Assembly: GCA_030693565.1 (NCBI GenBank)
Contig: JAUYAJ010000542.1
Coordinates: 1 to 18,759 of the forward strand
Length of the DNA: 18,759 nt
Source of the DNA: Rubrivivax sp.
Lineage (GTDB): Bacteria; Pseudomonadota; Gammaproteobacteria; Burkholderiales; Burkholderiaceae_C
Direction: 5' to 3'
Positions within the stretch are counted from its first letter, which is position 1. Every line of letters begins with the position of its first letter. The position numbers were made by a program, and so were the translations under genes. Positions 1 to 6,653 of the stretch are shown piece after piece. The notes below the pieces were generated by a model that was not told where the DNA came from, searched no databases, and saw only the letters and a program-made list of their open reading frames with translations.

Positions 1-2031
1 CGCCAGCAGGCGCTCGGCCTCGCCGTCGCGCACCAGGCGGACGTCGATCTTGCGGCCGTCGAGGTCGACCCGGCTGACCTGCACCCGCACCCGCGTACCC
101 ACGGCATAGCGGGCGCCCGAGCGCTCGCCGCGCAGCTCCTGACGCACTTCGTCGAAGCGGTAGTACTCGCCGCCCAGTTCGGTGATGTGGATCAGGCCTT
201 CGACGTACATGCCGTCCAGGGTGACGAAGATGCCAAAGCCAGCCACCGCGCTGACCGTGCCAGAGAACTCCTCGCCCAGGTGTTCACGCATGTAGCGGCA
301 CTTGAGCCAGGCCTCGACGTCGCGCGAAGCTTCGTCGGCGCGGCGCTCGTTGGCACTGCAATGGGCGCCAGCGGCTTCCCAGTCCGCCATCTCGGCCGAC
401 AAGGGCTTGGCGCTGCGCGCCGGGCGCTTGCCGCCTTTGCGCACTTCGGGCACGCGCGTGAGCGGGCTCAGCACCAGGCGGTACTTGCGCTCGCCCAGCA
501 AGGCCTTGATGACGCGGTGGACCAGCAGGTCGGGGTAGCGCCGGATCGGGCTGGTGAAGTGCGTGTAGGCCTCGAAGGCCAGGCCGAAGTGGCCGGCATT
601 GCTGGCGGTGTAGATCGCCTGCTGCATCGAGCGCAGCAGCATGGTGTGGATCTGCGTCGCATCGGGCCGGCCCTGGGTGGCCTGGGCAATCGCCTGGATC
701 TCGCTCGGCGTGGGCTCGTCGCTCAGGTGCAGGCCCAGGCCCAGTGCGCGCAGATAGCTTTGCAAGGCGACGCGCTTTTCCGGCGTCGGTCCTTCGTGAA
801 CCCGGTACAGCGACGCATGGCCGGCGCCGGCGATGAAGGCGGCGGCGCAGACGTTGGCCGCCAGCATGGCCTCTTCGATCAGCCGGTGGGCGTCGGTGCG
901 CACACGCGGCACGATCTTCTCGATGCGGCCGTTGTCGTCGCAGATGATCTGCGTTTCGACGGTCTCGAAGTCGACCGCGCCGCGGCGCGCGCGCTGCTTG
1001 AGCAGCGCGCGGTAGACCTCGTGCAGGTGCAGCAGGTGCGGCACCAGATCGGCGCGCCGCTGGGCCTCGGGGCCGCGGGTGTTGCTCAGCACCGCGGCCA
1101 CCTCGGTGTAGGTGAGCCGCGCATGCGAGTGGATGACGGCGGGAAAGAACTGGTAGGCGTCGACGCTGCCATCGGCGGCCACGATCATGTCGCACACCAG
1201 GGCCAGCCGCTCCTGATCGGGAATCAGCGAGCACAAGCCATTGGAGAGCTTCTCGGGCAGCATCGGGATCACCCGGCGCGGGAAGTAGACCGAGGTTGCG
1301 CGCTCGTAGGCATCTTCGTCGATGGGCTCACCCGGCTTGACGTAGTGGCTGACGTCGGCGATCGCCACCACCAGGCGCCAGCCTTCGAACAAGGTCTTGC
1401 CACGGCCACGCTTGAAGGGCTCGCAGTAGACGGCGTCGTCGAAGTCGCGCGCATCTTCGCCGTCGATCGTCACCAGCGGCACGTCGGTGAGGTCGACACG
1501 CTGCTTGCGGTCGGCGGCGCGCAGCCGGTCTGGCAAGGCCGCCGCCTGCGCCAGCGTCTGCGGCGAAAAGCGGTGCGGCACTTCGTACTTGCGCACCGCG
1601 ATCTCGATCTCCATGCCGGAGTCGTCGATCTCGCCCAGCACTTCGACGACGCGCCCGACCGGCTGCGCGTGCAGCGAGGGCGATTCGGTCAATTCGACCG
1701 AGACGACTTGTCCGACTGCAGCGTCGGCGGTGGCGTTCTTCGGGATCAGGATGTCCTGGCCGAAGCGGCGATCCTCGGGCGCGACCAGCCACTGGCCGCT
1801 TTCGTGCAGGAGCCGGCCGATGATCGGGTTCTTGCGTCGCTCGAGGATTTCGAGCACGCGCCCTTCGGCCCGGTTCTTGCGGTCGTAGCGCACGATGCGC
1901 ACGAGCAAACGGTCTTTGTGCAGCACCGCGCGCATCTCCTGCGGCGGCAGATACACCGATTCGCCGTTGTCGCGAACGAGGAAGCCGTGGCCGTCTCGAT
2001 GGCCTTCGACGCGGCCTTCCACTTCGGCCAT
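1..2031 (-). CDS. rnr: Ribonuclease R, 3'-5' exoribonuclease (C-terminus cut by window edge)
   Basis: RNase II/R-family hydrolytic exoribonuclease that degrades structured RNA from the 3' end in the cytoplasm. 677 codons are visible and the frame runs off the left edge. A cold-shock domain starts almost at residue 1 (EGHRDGHGFLV, 9-19), a second OB region follows at about 70-135, and the RNB catalytic domain starts near 178. The metal-binding acidic cluster IDGEDARDFDD carries D190, D196, D198 and D199. FTSPIRRYPDL lies in the late RNB domain and an S1 domain (FSGTVSAVAGFGIFV onward) occupies the last ~85 visible residues; the basic C-terminal tail is outside the window. ATG at 2031 follows AAGGA by 9 bases; a TTG directly before it is 6 bases from the same site. 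E. coli RNase R has about 80 extra N-terminal residues (winged helix) that are absent here. As in E. coli, rnr lies downstream of purA, but here a tRNA intervenes. Confidence 0.96.
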   Translation of the reverse strand, partial: MAEVEGRVEGHRDGHGFLVRDNGESVYLPPQEMRAVLHKDRLLVRIVRYDRKNRAEGRVLEILERRKNPIIGRLLHESGQWLVAPEDRRFGQDILIPKNATADAAVGQVVSVELTESPSLHAQPVGRVVEVLGEIDDSGMEIEIAVRKYEVPHRFSPQTLAQAAALPDRLRAADRKQRVDLTDVPLVTIDGEDARDFDDAVYCEPFKRGRGKTLFEGWRLVVAIADVSHYVKPGEPIDEDAYERATSVYFPRRVIPMLPEKLSNGLCSLIPDQERLALVCDMIVAADGSVDAYQFFPAVIHSHARLTYTEVAAVLSNTRGPEAQRRADLVPHLLHLHEVYRALLKQRARRGAVDFETVETQIICDDNGRIEKIVPRVRTDAHRLIEEAMLAANVCAAAFIAGAGHASLYRVHEGPTPEKRVALQSYLRALGLGLHLSDEPTPSEIQAIAQATQGRPDATQIHTMLLRSMQQAIYTASNAGHFGLAFEAYTHFTSPIRRYPDLLVHRVIKALLGERKYRLVLSPLTRVPEVRKGGKRPARSAKPLSAEMADWEAAGAHCSANERRADEASRDVEAWLKCRYMREHLGEEFSGTVSAVAGFGIFVTLDGMYVEGLIHITELGGEYYRFDEVRQELRGERSGARYAVGTRVRVQVSRVDLDGRKIDVRLVRDGEAERLLA

Positions 2032-2060
2032 CAAGGCAGGTCCTTGGATGGGTGCGTCAC

Positions 2061-2090
2061 TTGATGTGCGTGCTTCTTTAATGATATGAT
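2061..2090 (+). promoter_or_regulatory. Probable sigma70 promoter of tRNA-Leu
   Basis: TTGATG at 2061-2066 (4 of 6 to TTGACA) and TATGAT at 2085-2090 (5 of 6 to TATAAT) are separated by 18 bases. The predicted transcription start near 2097 is about 9 bases before the mature tRNA 5' end. The opposite strand of the same spot reads TATCAT, which could be a -10 for the divergent rnr, but no -35 is visible for it. Confidence 0.55.
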
Positions 2091-2105
2091 CCTTTGTTCC
2101 TGAGA

Positions 2106-2190
<85 letters not shown>

Positions 2191-2203
2191 AAGACGGTAG
2201 ACA

Positions 2204-2235
2204 AAAAGGGCCGACACGCAAGTGTCGGCCCTTTT
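2204..2235 (+). terminator. Strong bidirectional intrinsic terminator between tRNA-Leu and the purA operon
   Basis: A perfect 14-base inverted repeat (left arm 2204-2217, right arm 2222-2235) has the 4-base loop GCAA. The core is GGGCCGACAC/GTGTCGGCCC, flanked by AAAA on the left and TTTT on the right, so it can work on both strands. On plus it ends the tRNA transcript 14 bases after CCA; on minus it lies about 150 bases after the phosphoribosyltransferase stop. Confidence 0.88.
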
Positions 2236-2338
2236 CGTTGGTGCGCCCAGTACTCCCCACTCTTGCGTCCGGCGCGGCGCCGGCCTTGCGCCCAGCGGCG
2301 GCGCCGTCCTTGGGTGCACAACGCGTCAGGCGCGCTGC

Positions 2339-2358
2339 AGCCGGGCCGAAACCCGGCT
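2339..2358 (-). other. GC-rich hairpin downstream of the phosphoribosyltransferase gene, no T-tract
   Basis: AGCCGGG (2339-2345) and CCCGGCT (2352-2358) pair around a 6-base loop, 24 bases after the phosphoribosyltransferase stop codon. There is no T run on either side, so it is more likely a 3'-end stabilising hairpin than an intrinsic terminator. The rest of the spacer 2236-2382 shows no credible gene or motif. Confidence 0.3.
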
Positions 2359-2382
2359 TGGGGGCGTGTGGCGTGCGACCGC

Positions 2383-2904
2383 TCAAACGGCAAATTTCTT
2401 GGCCAACCCGTCGGGCCGCAAGTTGTCGTATTCCTCGAAGGGCTGGTGAATCCACGGGCTGGTGGGCAGCGCTTCGACGAAGTAGTCGGGCATGTAGTTC
2501 GAGATCTGCTTGACCCAGATCACCGCCGAGCGCAGCTCGCTGATGGCCGGCATGCCGCGCAGGCGGTCGACCACCGCACGCAGCGTCACGCCCGAGTCCG
2601 CCAGGTCGTCGACCAGCAGCACGCGGCCGGCCAGTTCGCCCTTGGGCAGGGTGATGTACTTGGCGATGTCGAGTCGGCCCTGGATCGTGCCCGCTTCGGC
2701 GCGATAAGAGCTCGTCGACATGATGCCCAGCGGCTTGTCGAACACGCGCGACAGCACGTCGCCGGGGCGCAGGCCACCGCGCGCCAGGCACAGGATCTGG
2801 TCGAACTGCCAGCCTGAATTGGCGATCTTGAGCGCCAGGCGCTCGGTCAGCATGTGGTATTCGTCCCAGGGCACGTACAGGTGCTTGCCGTCGTCGGTGA
2901 GCAT
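2383..2904 (-). CDS. Purine-type phosphoribosyltransferase (hypoxanthine/xanthine PRT-like)
   Basis: A 173-residue type I phosphoribosyltransferase, expected to join PRPP and a purine base in cytoplasmic salvage. The PRPP-binding loop is VLLVDDLADSGVT (95-107), with the diagnostic acidic pair D99-D100. ARGGLRPGDVLS (41-52) is the N-terminal loop usual in this fold. The C-terminal hood WIHQPFEEYDN (151-161) resembles xanthine/hypoxanthine PRT-like proteins. The base specificity cannot be read from sequence, so no symbol is given. ATG at 2904 has AAGGAG with 6 bases spacing. It starts 29 bases after purA, so it is probably co-transcribed with AMP synthesis; it is the last gene of the run before the shared terminator. 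Confidence 0.9.
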   Translation of the reverse strand: MLTDDGKHLYVPWDEYHMLTERLALKIANSGWQFDQILCLARGGLRPGDVLSRVFDKPLGIMSTSSYRAEAGTIQGRLDIAKYITLPKGELAGRVLLVDDLADSGVTLRAVVDRLRGMPAISELRSAVIWVKQISNYMPDYFVEALPTSPWIHQPFEEYDNLRPDGLAKKFAV

Positions 2905-2933
2905 GGAATCTCCTTGAGGTGGCTGTCGCGCGA

Positions 2934-4274
2934 TCAGGCGCGGAACGGGTGGCGCAGCAAGATGGTGTGGACGCGGTCGGGCCCGGTCGACACCATGTCG
3001 ATCGGGGCGCCGATCAGGGCCTGCATGCGTTCAAGATAGCGGCGCGCGTTGAGCGGCAGCTGCTCCCAATTGGTGAGCCCGGCGGTGGTATCGGACCAGC
3101 CCGGCAGCGTCTCGTAAATCGGCTGGCATTCGGTGATCTCGTCGGCGTCCAGCGGCAGCACGTCGAGCTGGCGGCCGCCTTGCTCGTAGCCGACGCAGAT
3201 GCGGATCTCAGGCAGGCCGTCGAGGACGTCGAGCTTGGTGATGCACAGGCCGGAGATGCCGTTGATGATCATGCTGCGCTTGAGCGCCGCAGCGTCAAGC
3301 CAGCCGCAGCGGCGCGCCCGGCCGGTGACGGTGCCGCGCTCCTGGCCCGCGGTCGACAAGTGATGGCCGACGCTGCCTTCTTCGTCGATCGGCAACTCGG
3401 TCGGGAACGGCCCGCCGCCGACCCGCGTCGTGTAGGCCTTGGTGATGCCCAGGATGTAATGCAGCATGCCCGGCCCGACGCCCGAACCCGCGGCGGCGTT
3501 GCCGGCCACGCAATTGCTCGAGGTCACGTAGGGATAGGTGCCGTGGTCGATGTCGAGCAAGGTGCCCTGCGCGCCTTCGAACAACAGGTTGGCACCCTCG
3601 TTGTGGGCCTGGAACAGCCGGTAGCCGACATCGGCCATCAGCGGGCGCAACTGCTCGGCGGCGCCCATGGCGTCGTCGAGGATGGGCTGCAGCGCCAGCG
3701 GCTGGGCCTTCAGGATGCCGGTGAGCTCGGCGTTGTGCAGATCGAGCAGGTCGCGCAGCCTGGCCTCGAAGCGCCGCGGGTGCTTGAGGTCTTGCACCCG
3801 CAGTGCGCGGCGCGCGACCTTGTCTTCGTAGGCCGGGCCGATGCCCTTGCCGGTGGTGCCGATCTTGCCGCTGCCGCTGGTCTCGCGCAGCGCTTCCCGG
3901 GCGCGGTCGATCTCGACGTGGAAGGGCAGGATGAGCGGGCACGATTCGCTGAGGAACAGGCGCGATCGCACGTCGACACCCAAGGCCTCCAGGCGGGCGA
4001 TCTCGAGCAACAAGTGGGCCGGGTCGACGACCACGCCGTTGCCGATGTAGCAGGCCACGCCTGCGCGCATGACGCCCGAGGGCACCAGTTGCAGCGCGGT
4101 CTTGCGGCCGTTGATGACCAGGGTGTGGCCGGCGTTGTGGCCGCCCTGGAATCGCACCACACCCTGGGCGTGGTCGGTCATCCAGTCGACGATCTTGCCT
4201 TTGCCTTCGTCACCCCACTGGGTGCCGACGACCACCACGTTGCGGCCCAGGCCGCGCCGGATGTCTGCTTGCAT
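2934..4274 (-). CDS. purA: Adenylosuccinate synthetase
   Basis: Catalyses IMP + Asp + GTP to adenylosuccinate, the first committed step to AMP, as a cytoplasmic homodimer. 446 residues, slightly longer than E. coli PurA (432) through a short N-terminal extension. The phosphate loop is GTQWGDEGKGK (17-27) with catalytic Asp22; QGGHNAGHT (43-51) carries catalytic His50. The IMP-binding segment is TTGKGIGPAYEDK (140-152), followed later by GAQGTLLDIDHGTYP and TRVGGGPFPTE. The C-terminal base-binding end has STGPDR. ATG at 4274 follows AAGGA by 10 bases. It is 20 bases after hisZ, an arrangement common in betaproteobacteria. Confidence 0.98.
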   Translation of the reverse strand: MQADIRRGLGRNVVVVGTQWGDEGKGKIVDWMTDHAQGVVRFQGGHNAGHTLVINGRKTALQLVPSGVMRAGVACYIGNGVVVDPAHLLLEIARLEALGVDVRSRLFLSESCPLILPFHVEIDRAREALRETSGSGKIGTTGKGIGPAYEDKVARRALRVQDLKHPRRFEARLRDLLDLHNAELTGILKAQPLALQPILDDAMGAAEQLRPLMADVGYRLFQAHNEGANLLFEGAQGTLLDIDHGTYPYVTSSNCVAGNAAAGSGVGPGMLHYILGITKAYTTRVGGGPFPTELPIDEEGSVGHHLSTAGQERGTVTGRARRCGWLDAAALKRSMIINGISGLCITKLDVLDGLPEIRICVGYEQGGRQLDVLPLDADEITECQPIYETLPGWSDTTAGLTNWEQLPLNARRYLERMQALIGAPIDMVSTGPDRVHTILLRHPFRA

Positions 4275-4294
4275 GGAATCTGTGTCCTTCGAAA

Positions 4295-5482
4295 TCAGGG
4301 GATCAGGGCTGGCGACGCGTCAAGCGCGCGCAATACCCAGCGACCACCGGTCAGCACCAGTTCGCGGTCGCAATGGAAAACCTGGGACTCGGCATCGTGG
4401 CCGGGCAGCACCAGGAGCACGGTCTCGCCGTTTTCGCGCAGGCGGCGCACAGCGGCGCGCAGTTCGGCGTCCTCGCCCCAGGGCGCCCGGATCGCCGGCA
4501 CCGGCAGCGTCGCCGGCACCACCTCCGACAGCGTCTTCAGGTCGAGGCTGAAGCCCACTGCCGGGCGGTTGCGGCCGAAGATCGCGCCGACTTCGTCGTA
4601 GCGGCCGCCGCGCGCCAGTGCGTCTCGCGAGGCCGCGCCATAAATGGCAAAGCGCGGCCCGCTGTAATAGGAATAGCCGCTCATGTCGGCGAGATCAAAG
4701 CCGATGCGCAGCCCGGGGTAGGCCGCGCGCAGATGCGCGGCCAGCCAGTCGAGCTCCTGCAATGCCTGCTGCACCAGTGGGCGCTGCGGCAGTTCGGTGC
4801 CCGCGCTGACGAGCACGTCGGCGCCGCCATACAAGCGCAGCAAGGCGCGCAGGCCCGAGCGCGCCTGCTCCGGCATGCCAGTCGTCAGCGCATCGACCGC
4901 CGCGCCGTCCTTGAGCGACACCGCTTCGACCACCGCCTGCAAGGCCGGGCCGTCCAGCGGCACGCCGGCCAGCACGCCGCGCAGCACGCGGGCGTCGGCC
5001 AGGTCGATGACGAGCTCGTCGGCGCGCGCCAGGTTCAGGCAGTCCAGCGCCAGTTCCATGATTTCGAGATCGGCCTCGAGCCCACCATGGCCGAACAGCT
5101 CGGCACCAAACTGCAGCGGCTCGCGACTGGCGTTGAGCCCGGTGGGCTGGGTGTGCACGACCGGGCCGCAGTAGCACAGCCGCGTCACCCCTTCACGATT
5201 GAGCAGATGGGCGTCGATGCGCGCCGCCTGCGGCGTGGTGTCGGCGCGCAGGCCGAGCATGCGGCCGCTGAGCTGGTCGACGAGCTTGAAGGTGTTCAGG
5301 TCCAGCGCGTGGCCGGTACCCGAGAGCAGCGACTCCAGATGCTCGAGCAGCGGCGGCATGACCTGCTCGAAGCCGTAGCCGGCAGCGCGGTCGAGCAGGC
5401 TGCGGCGCAGTTCCTCGACGCGTCGCGCTTGGGCCGGAAGGACGTCGGCAATGTGCTCGGGCAGCAGCCAAGCAGACAACAT
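4295..5482 (-). CDS. hisZ: ATP phosphoribosyltransferase regulatory subunit HisZ
   Basis: Catalytically inactive paralogue of histidyl-tRNA synthetase that pairs with short-form HisG to give active, histidine-inhibited ATP phosphoribosyltransferase, the first enzyme of histidine synthesis. 395 residues. The class II synthetase fold is clear (MPPLLEHLESLLSG, LGLRADTTPQAARI, a GYSYYSGPRFAIYG strand and ARGGRYDEVGAIFGR), but the RNA-synthetase motif 2 with FRHERP is replaced by VVHTQPTGLNASREPLQFG (108-126). The start chosen is ATG at 5482 because homologues begin about MLSAWLLPEHIADVLP. A longer frame to 5608 adds 42 low-complexity residues overlapping the DUF2065 gene and is unlikely. No Shine-Dalgarno is visible before ATG 5482. 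The true HisRS is separately encoded at 12746-14032. Confidence 0.94.
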   Translation of the reverse strand: MLSAWLLPEHIADVLPAQARRVEELRRSLLDRAAGYGFEQVMPPLLEHLESLLSGTGHALDLNTFKLVDQLSGRMLGLRADTTPQAARIDAHLLNREGVTRLCYCGPVVHTQPTGLNASREPLQFGAELFGHGGLEADLEIMELALDCLNLARADELVIDLADARVLRGVLAGVPLDGPALQAVVEAVSLKDGAAVDALTTGMPEQARSGLRALLRLYGGADVLVSAGTELPQRPLVQQALQELDWLAAHLRAAYPGLRIGFDLADMSGYSYYSGPRFAIYGAASRDALARGGRYDEVGAIFGRNRPAVGFSLDLKTLSEVVPATLPVPAIRAPWGEDAELRAAVRRLRENGETVLLVLPGHDAESQVFHCDRELVLTGGRWVLRALDASPALIP

Positions 5483-5483
5483 G

Positions 5484-5521
5484 AAAAAGGCCCGGGTATT
5501 GAAAGCGGCATTGTACGGGCC
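5484..5521 (-). promoter_or_regulatory. Hairpin with T-tract and -10-like box directly upstream of hisZ
   Basis: On the minus strand GGCCCG (5521-5516) can pair with CGGGCC (5494-5489) across a 21-base loop, and TTTTT (5488-5484) follows immediately before the hisZ ATG. The loop contains TACAAT (5515-5510), 5 of 6 to the sigma70 -10, with no recognisable -35. It may be an internal promoter for hisZ-purA, a weak terminator or attenuator after the hflKC block, or chance. Nothing decides between these. Confidence 0.3.
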
Positions 5522-5537
5522 AGGCCCGCCGGCGCCG

Positions 5538-5723
5538 CTATCGCCAGTACGCCAGCAGCGCCGCGCCTGCAAGCAGGCAGACCAGGCCGATGAAGCGGAT
5601 TTGGCCATCGCTCATGCGCGTGGCGCGCTCGAACATCTGGCGCCAGGCCGATGGACTGAGGAAGGGCAGCAACCCTTCCAGGATGAGCATCAGCGCCAGC
5701 GCGCCGAGCAGCAGGTCAGACAT
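5538..5723 (-). CDS. yjeT: DUF2065 family small membrane protein (YjeT-like)
   Basis: A 61-residue protein with two hydrophobic segments, about 3-21 (LLLGALALMLILEGLLPFL) and 43-60 (RFIGLVCLLAGAALLAYW), joined by the polar loop SPSAWRQMFERATRMSDGQ. This matches the DUF2065 family, whose E. coli member YjeT sits between hflC and purA exactly as here (with hisZ inserted). The biochemical role is unknown; position suggests a link with the inner-membrane HflKC complex, but that is only inference. It starts 21 bases after hflC. Confidence 0.9.
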   Translation of the reverse strand: MSDLLLGALALMLILEGLLPFLSPSAWRQMFERATRMSDGQIRFIGLVCLLAGAALLAYWR

Positions 5724-5744
5724 GGTCAGACCTGCTGGCCGGCC

Positions 5745-6638
5745 CTATTTGCGCGCGGCCGGAGCCGCTGCCGCCTCGCCGCCGCGCATGGTGCGGAAGA
5801 AGTCGTTGTTCGGGTCCAGCACCATCATGTCCGACTTGCTGCGGAAGGTGACCCGGTAGGCTTCGAGGCTGCGGTAAAAGCGCGCGAACTGGGCGTCGCG
5901 GCCGAAGGCATCGGCATACAGCGCCGACGCCTTGGCGTCGCCCTCGCCCTTGATCTTCTGGGCGTCGCGATAAGCCTCGGCGATGATGACTTCGCGCTGG
6001 CGGTCGGCATCGGCGCGAATCTTCTCGGCCTCGGCGGCACCGGTGGCGCGCAGTTCGTTGGCGACCTGCTTGCGCTCGGACTCCATGCGCCGGTAGACCG
6101 AATCGGTGATGTCGGCGACGAAGTCGACGCGCTTGACGCGCACGTCGATGATCTCGATGCCGAAGGCGCCGGCCTCTTCGCGCAAGCGCTTGAGCACTTC
6201 CTGCATCACCTGCTCGCGCTCGGCCGCCAGCACGCCGCGCACGGTGCGCCGGGTGATGACCTCGTTGAAGGTGGCTTGCACCACCGGTGCGAGCCGGTTT
6301 TCGAGGTTGCGCAGGTCGACGCCGTTGTTGCGAATGAACTGGCGTGGCTCGGCGATGCGCCACTTGACCAGCCAGTCGATCACCAGGCTCTTCTTCTCCG
6401 CGGTGAAGATGGGCCGCGTCTCCGGGCTGTCCAGGGTCTGGATGCGCTTGTCGAGGAAGACGACGTTCTGGAATGGCGGCGGCAGCTTGAACTTCAGCCC
6501 GGGTTCGGTGATGACTTCCTTGATCTCCCCGAGGGCAAAGACGACGCCGACCTGGCGCTGGTCGACGATGAAGAGCGTCGACGAGAAGATCATCAGCGCG
6601 ATCAGCGCGCCGGCAATGATGAGTCCGATACGGTTCAT
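5745..6638 (-). CDS. hflC: HflC, SPFH-domain partner of HflK and regulator of FtsH protease
   Basis: A 297-residue inner-membrane protein with an N-terminal signal-anchor (about 4-24, IGLIIAGALIALMIFSSTLFI) and a periplasmic SPFH/prohibitin domain from about 25 (VDQRQVGVVFALGEI). A long charged helix follows (about 160-230, MESERKQVANELRATGAAEAEKI region), and the C-terminus ends in a short Ala-rich tail. Together with HflK it forms a large cage around FtsH and modulates membrane-protein degradation. It starts 15 bases after hflK, the invariant order of this pair. It is shorter than E. coli HflC (334) mainly through fewer linker residues. Confidence 0.97.
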   Translation of the reverse strand: MNRIGLIIAGALIALMIFSSTLFIVDQRQVGVVFALGEIKEVITEPGLKFKLPPPFQNVVFLDKRIQTLDSPETRPIFTAEKKSLVIDWLVKWRIAEPRQFIRNNGVDLRNLENRLAPVVQATFNEVITRRTVRGVLAAEREQVMQEVLKRLREEAGAFGIEIIDVRVKRVDFVADITDSVYRRMESERKQVANELRATGAAEAEKIRADADRQREVIIAEAYRDAQKIKGEGDAKASALYADAFGRDAQFARFYRSLEAYRVTFRSKSDMMVLDPNNDFFRTMRGGEAAAAPAARK

Positions 6639-6653
6639 GGCGGGTTGTGCGCT

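Noticed and set aside
187..2064. Plus-strand 625-codon open frame opposite rnr
   Set aside because: The minus frame is a clear RNase R with catalytic Asp residues; the plus frame has no family likeness and is a GC-composition shadow.
2919..4601. Plus-strand open frame of 560 codons opposite purA and hisZ
   Set aside because: Lies over two confident enzymes and shows only low-complexity composition.
5483..5608. Longer HisZ with 42 more N-terminal residues
   Set aside because: It overlaps the end of the DUF2065 gene, is low-complexity, and HisZ homologues begin near MLSAWLLPEH.
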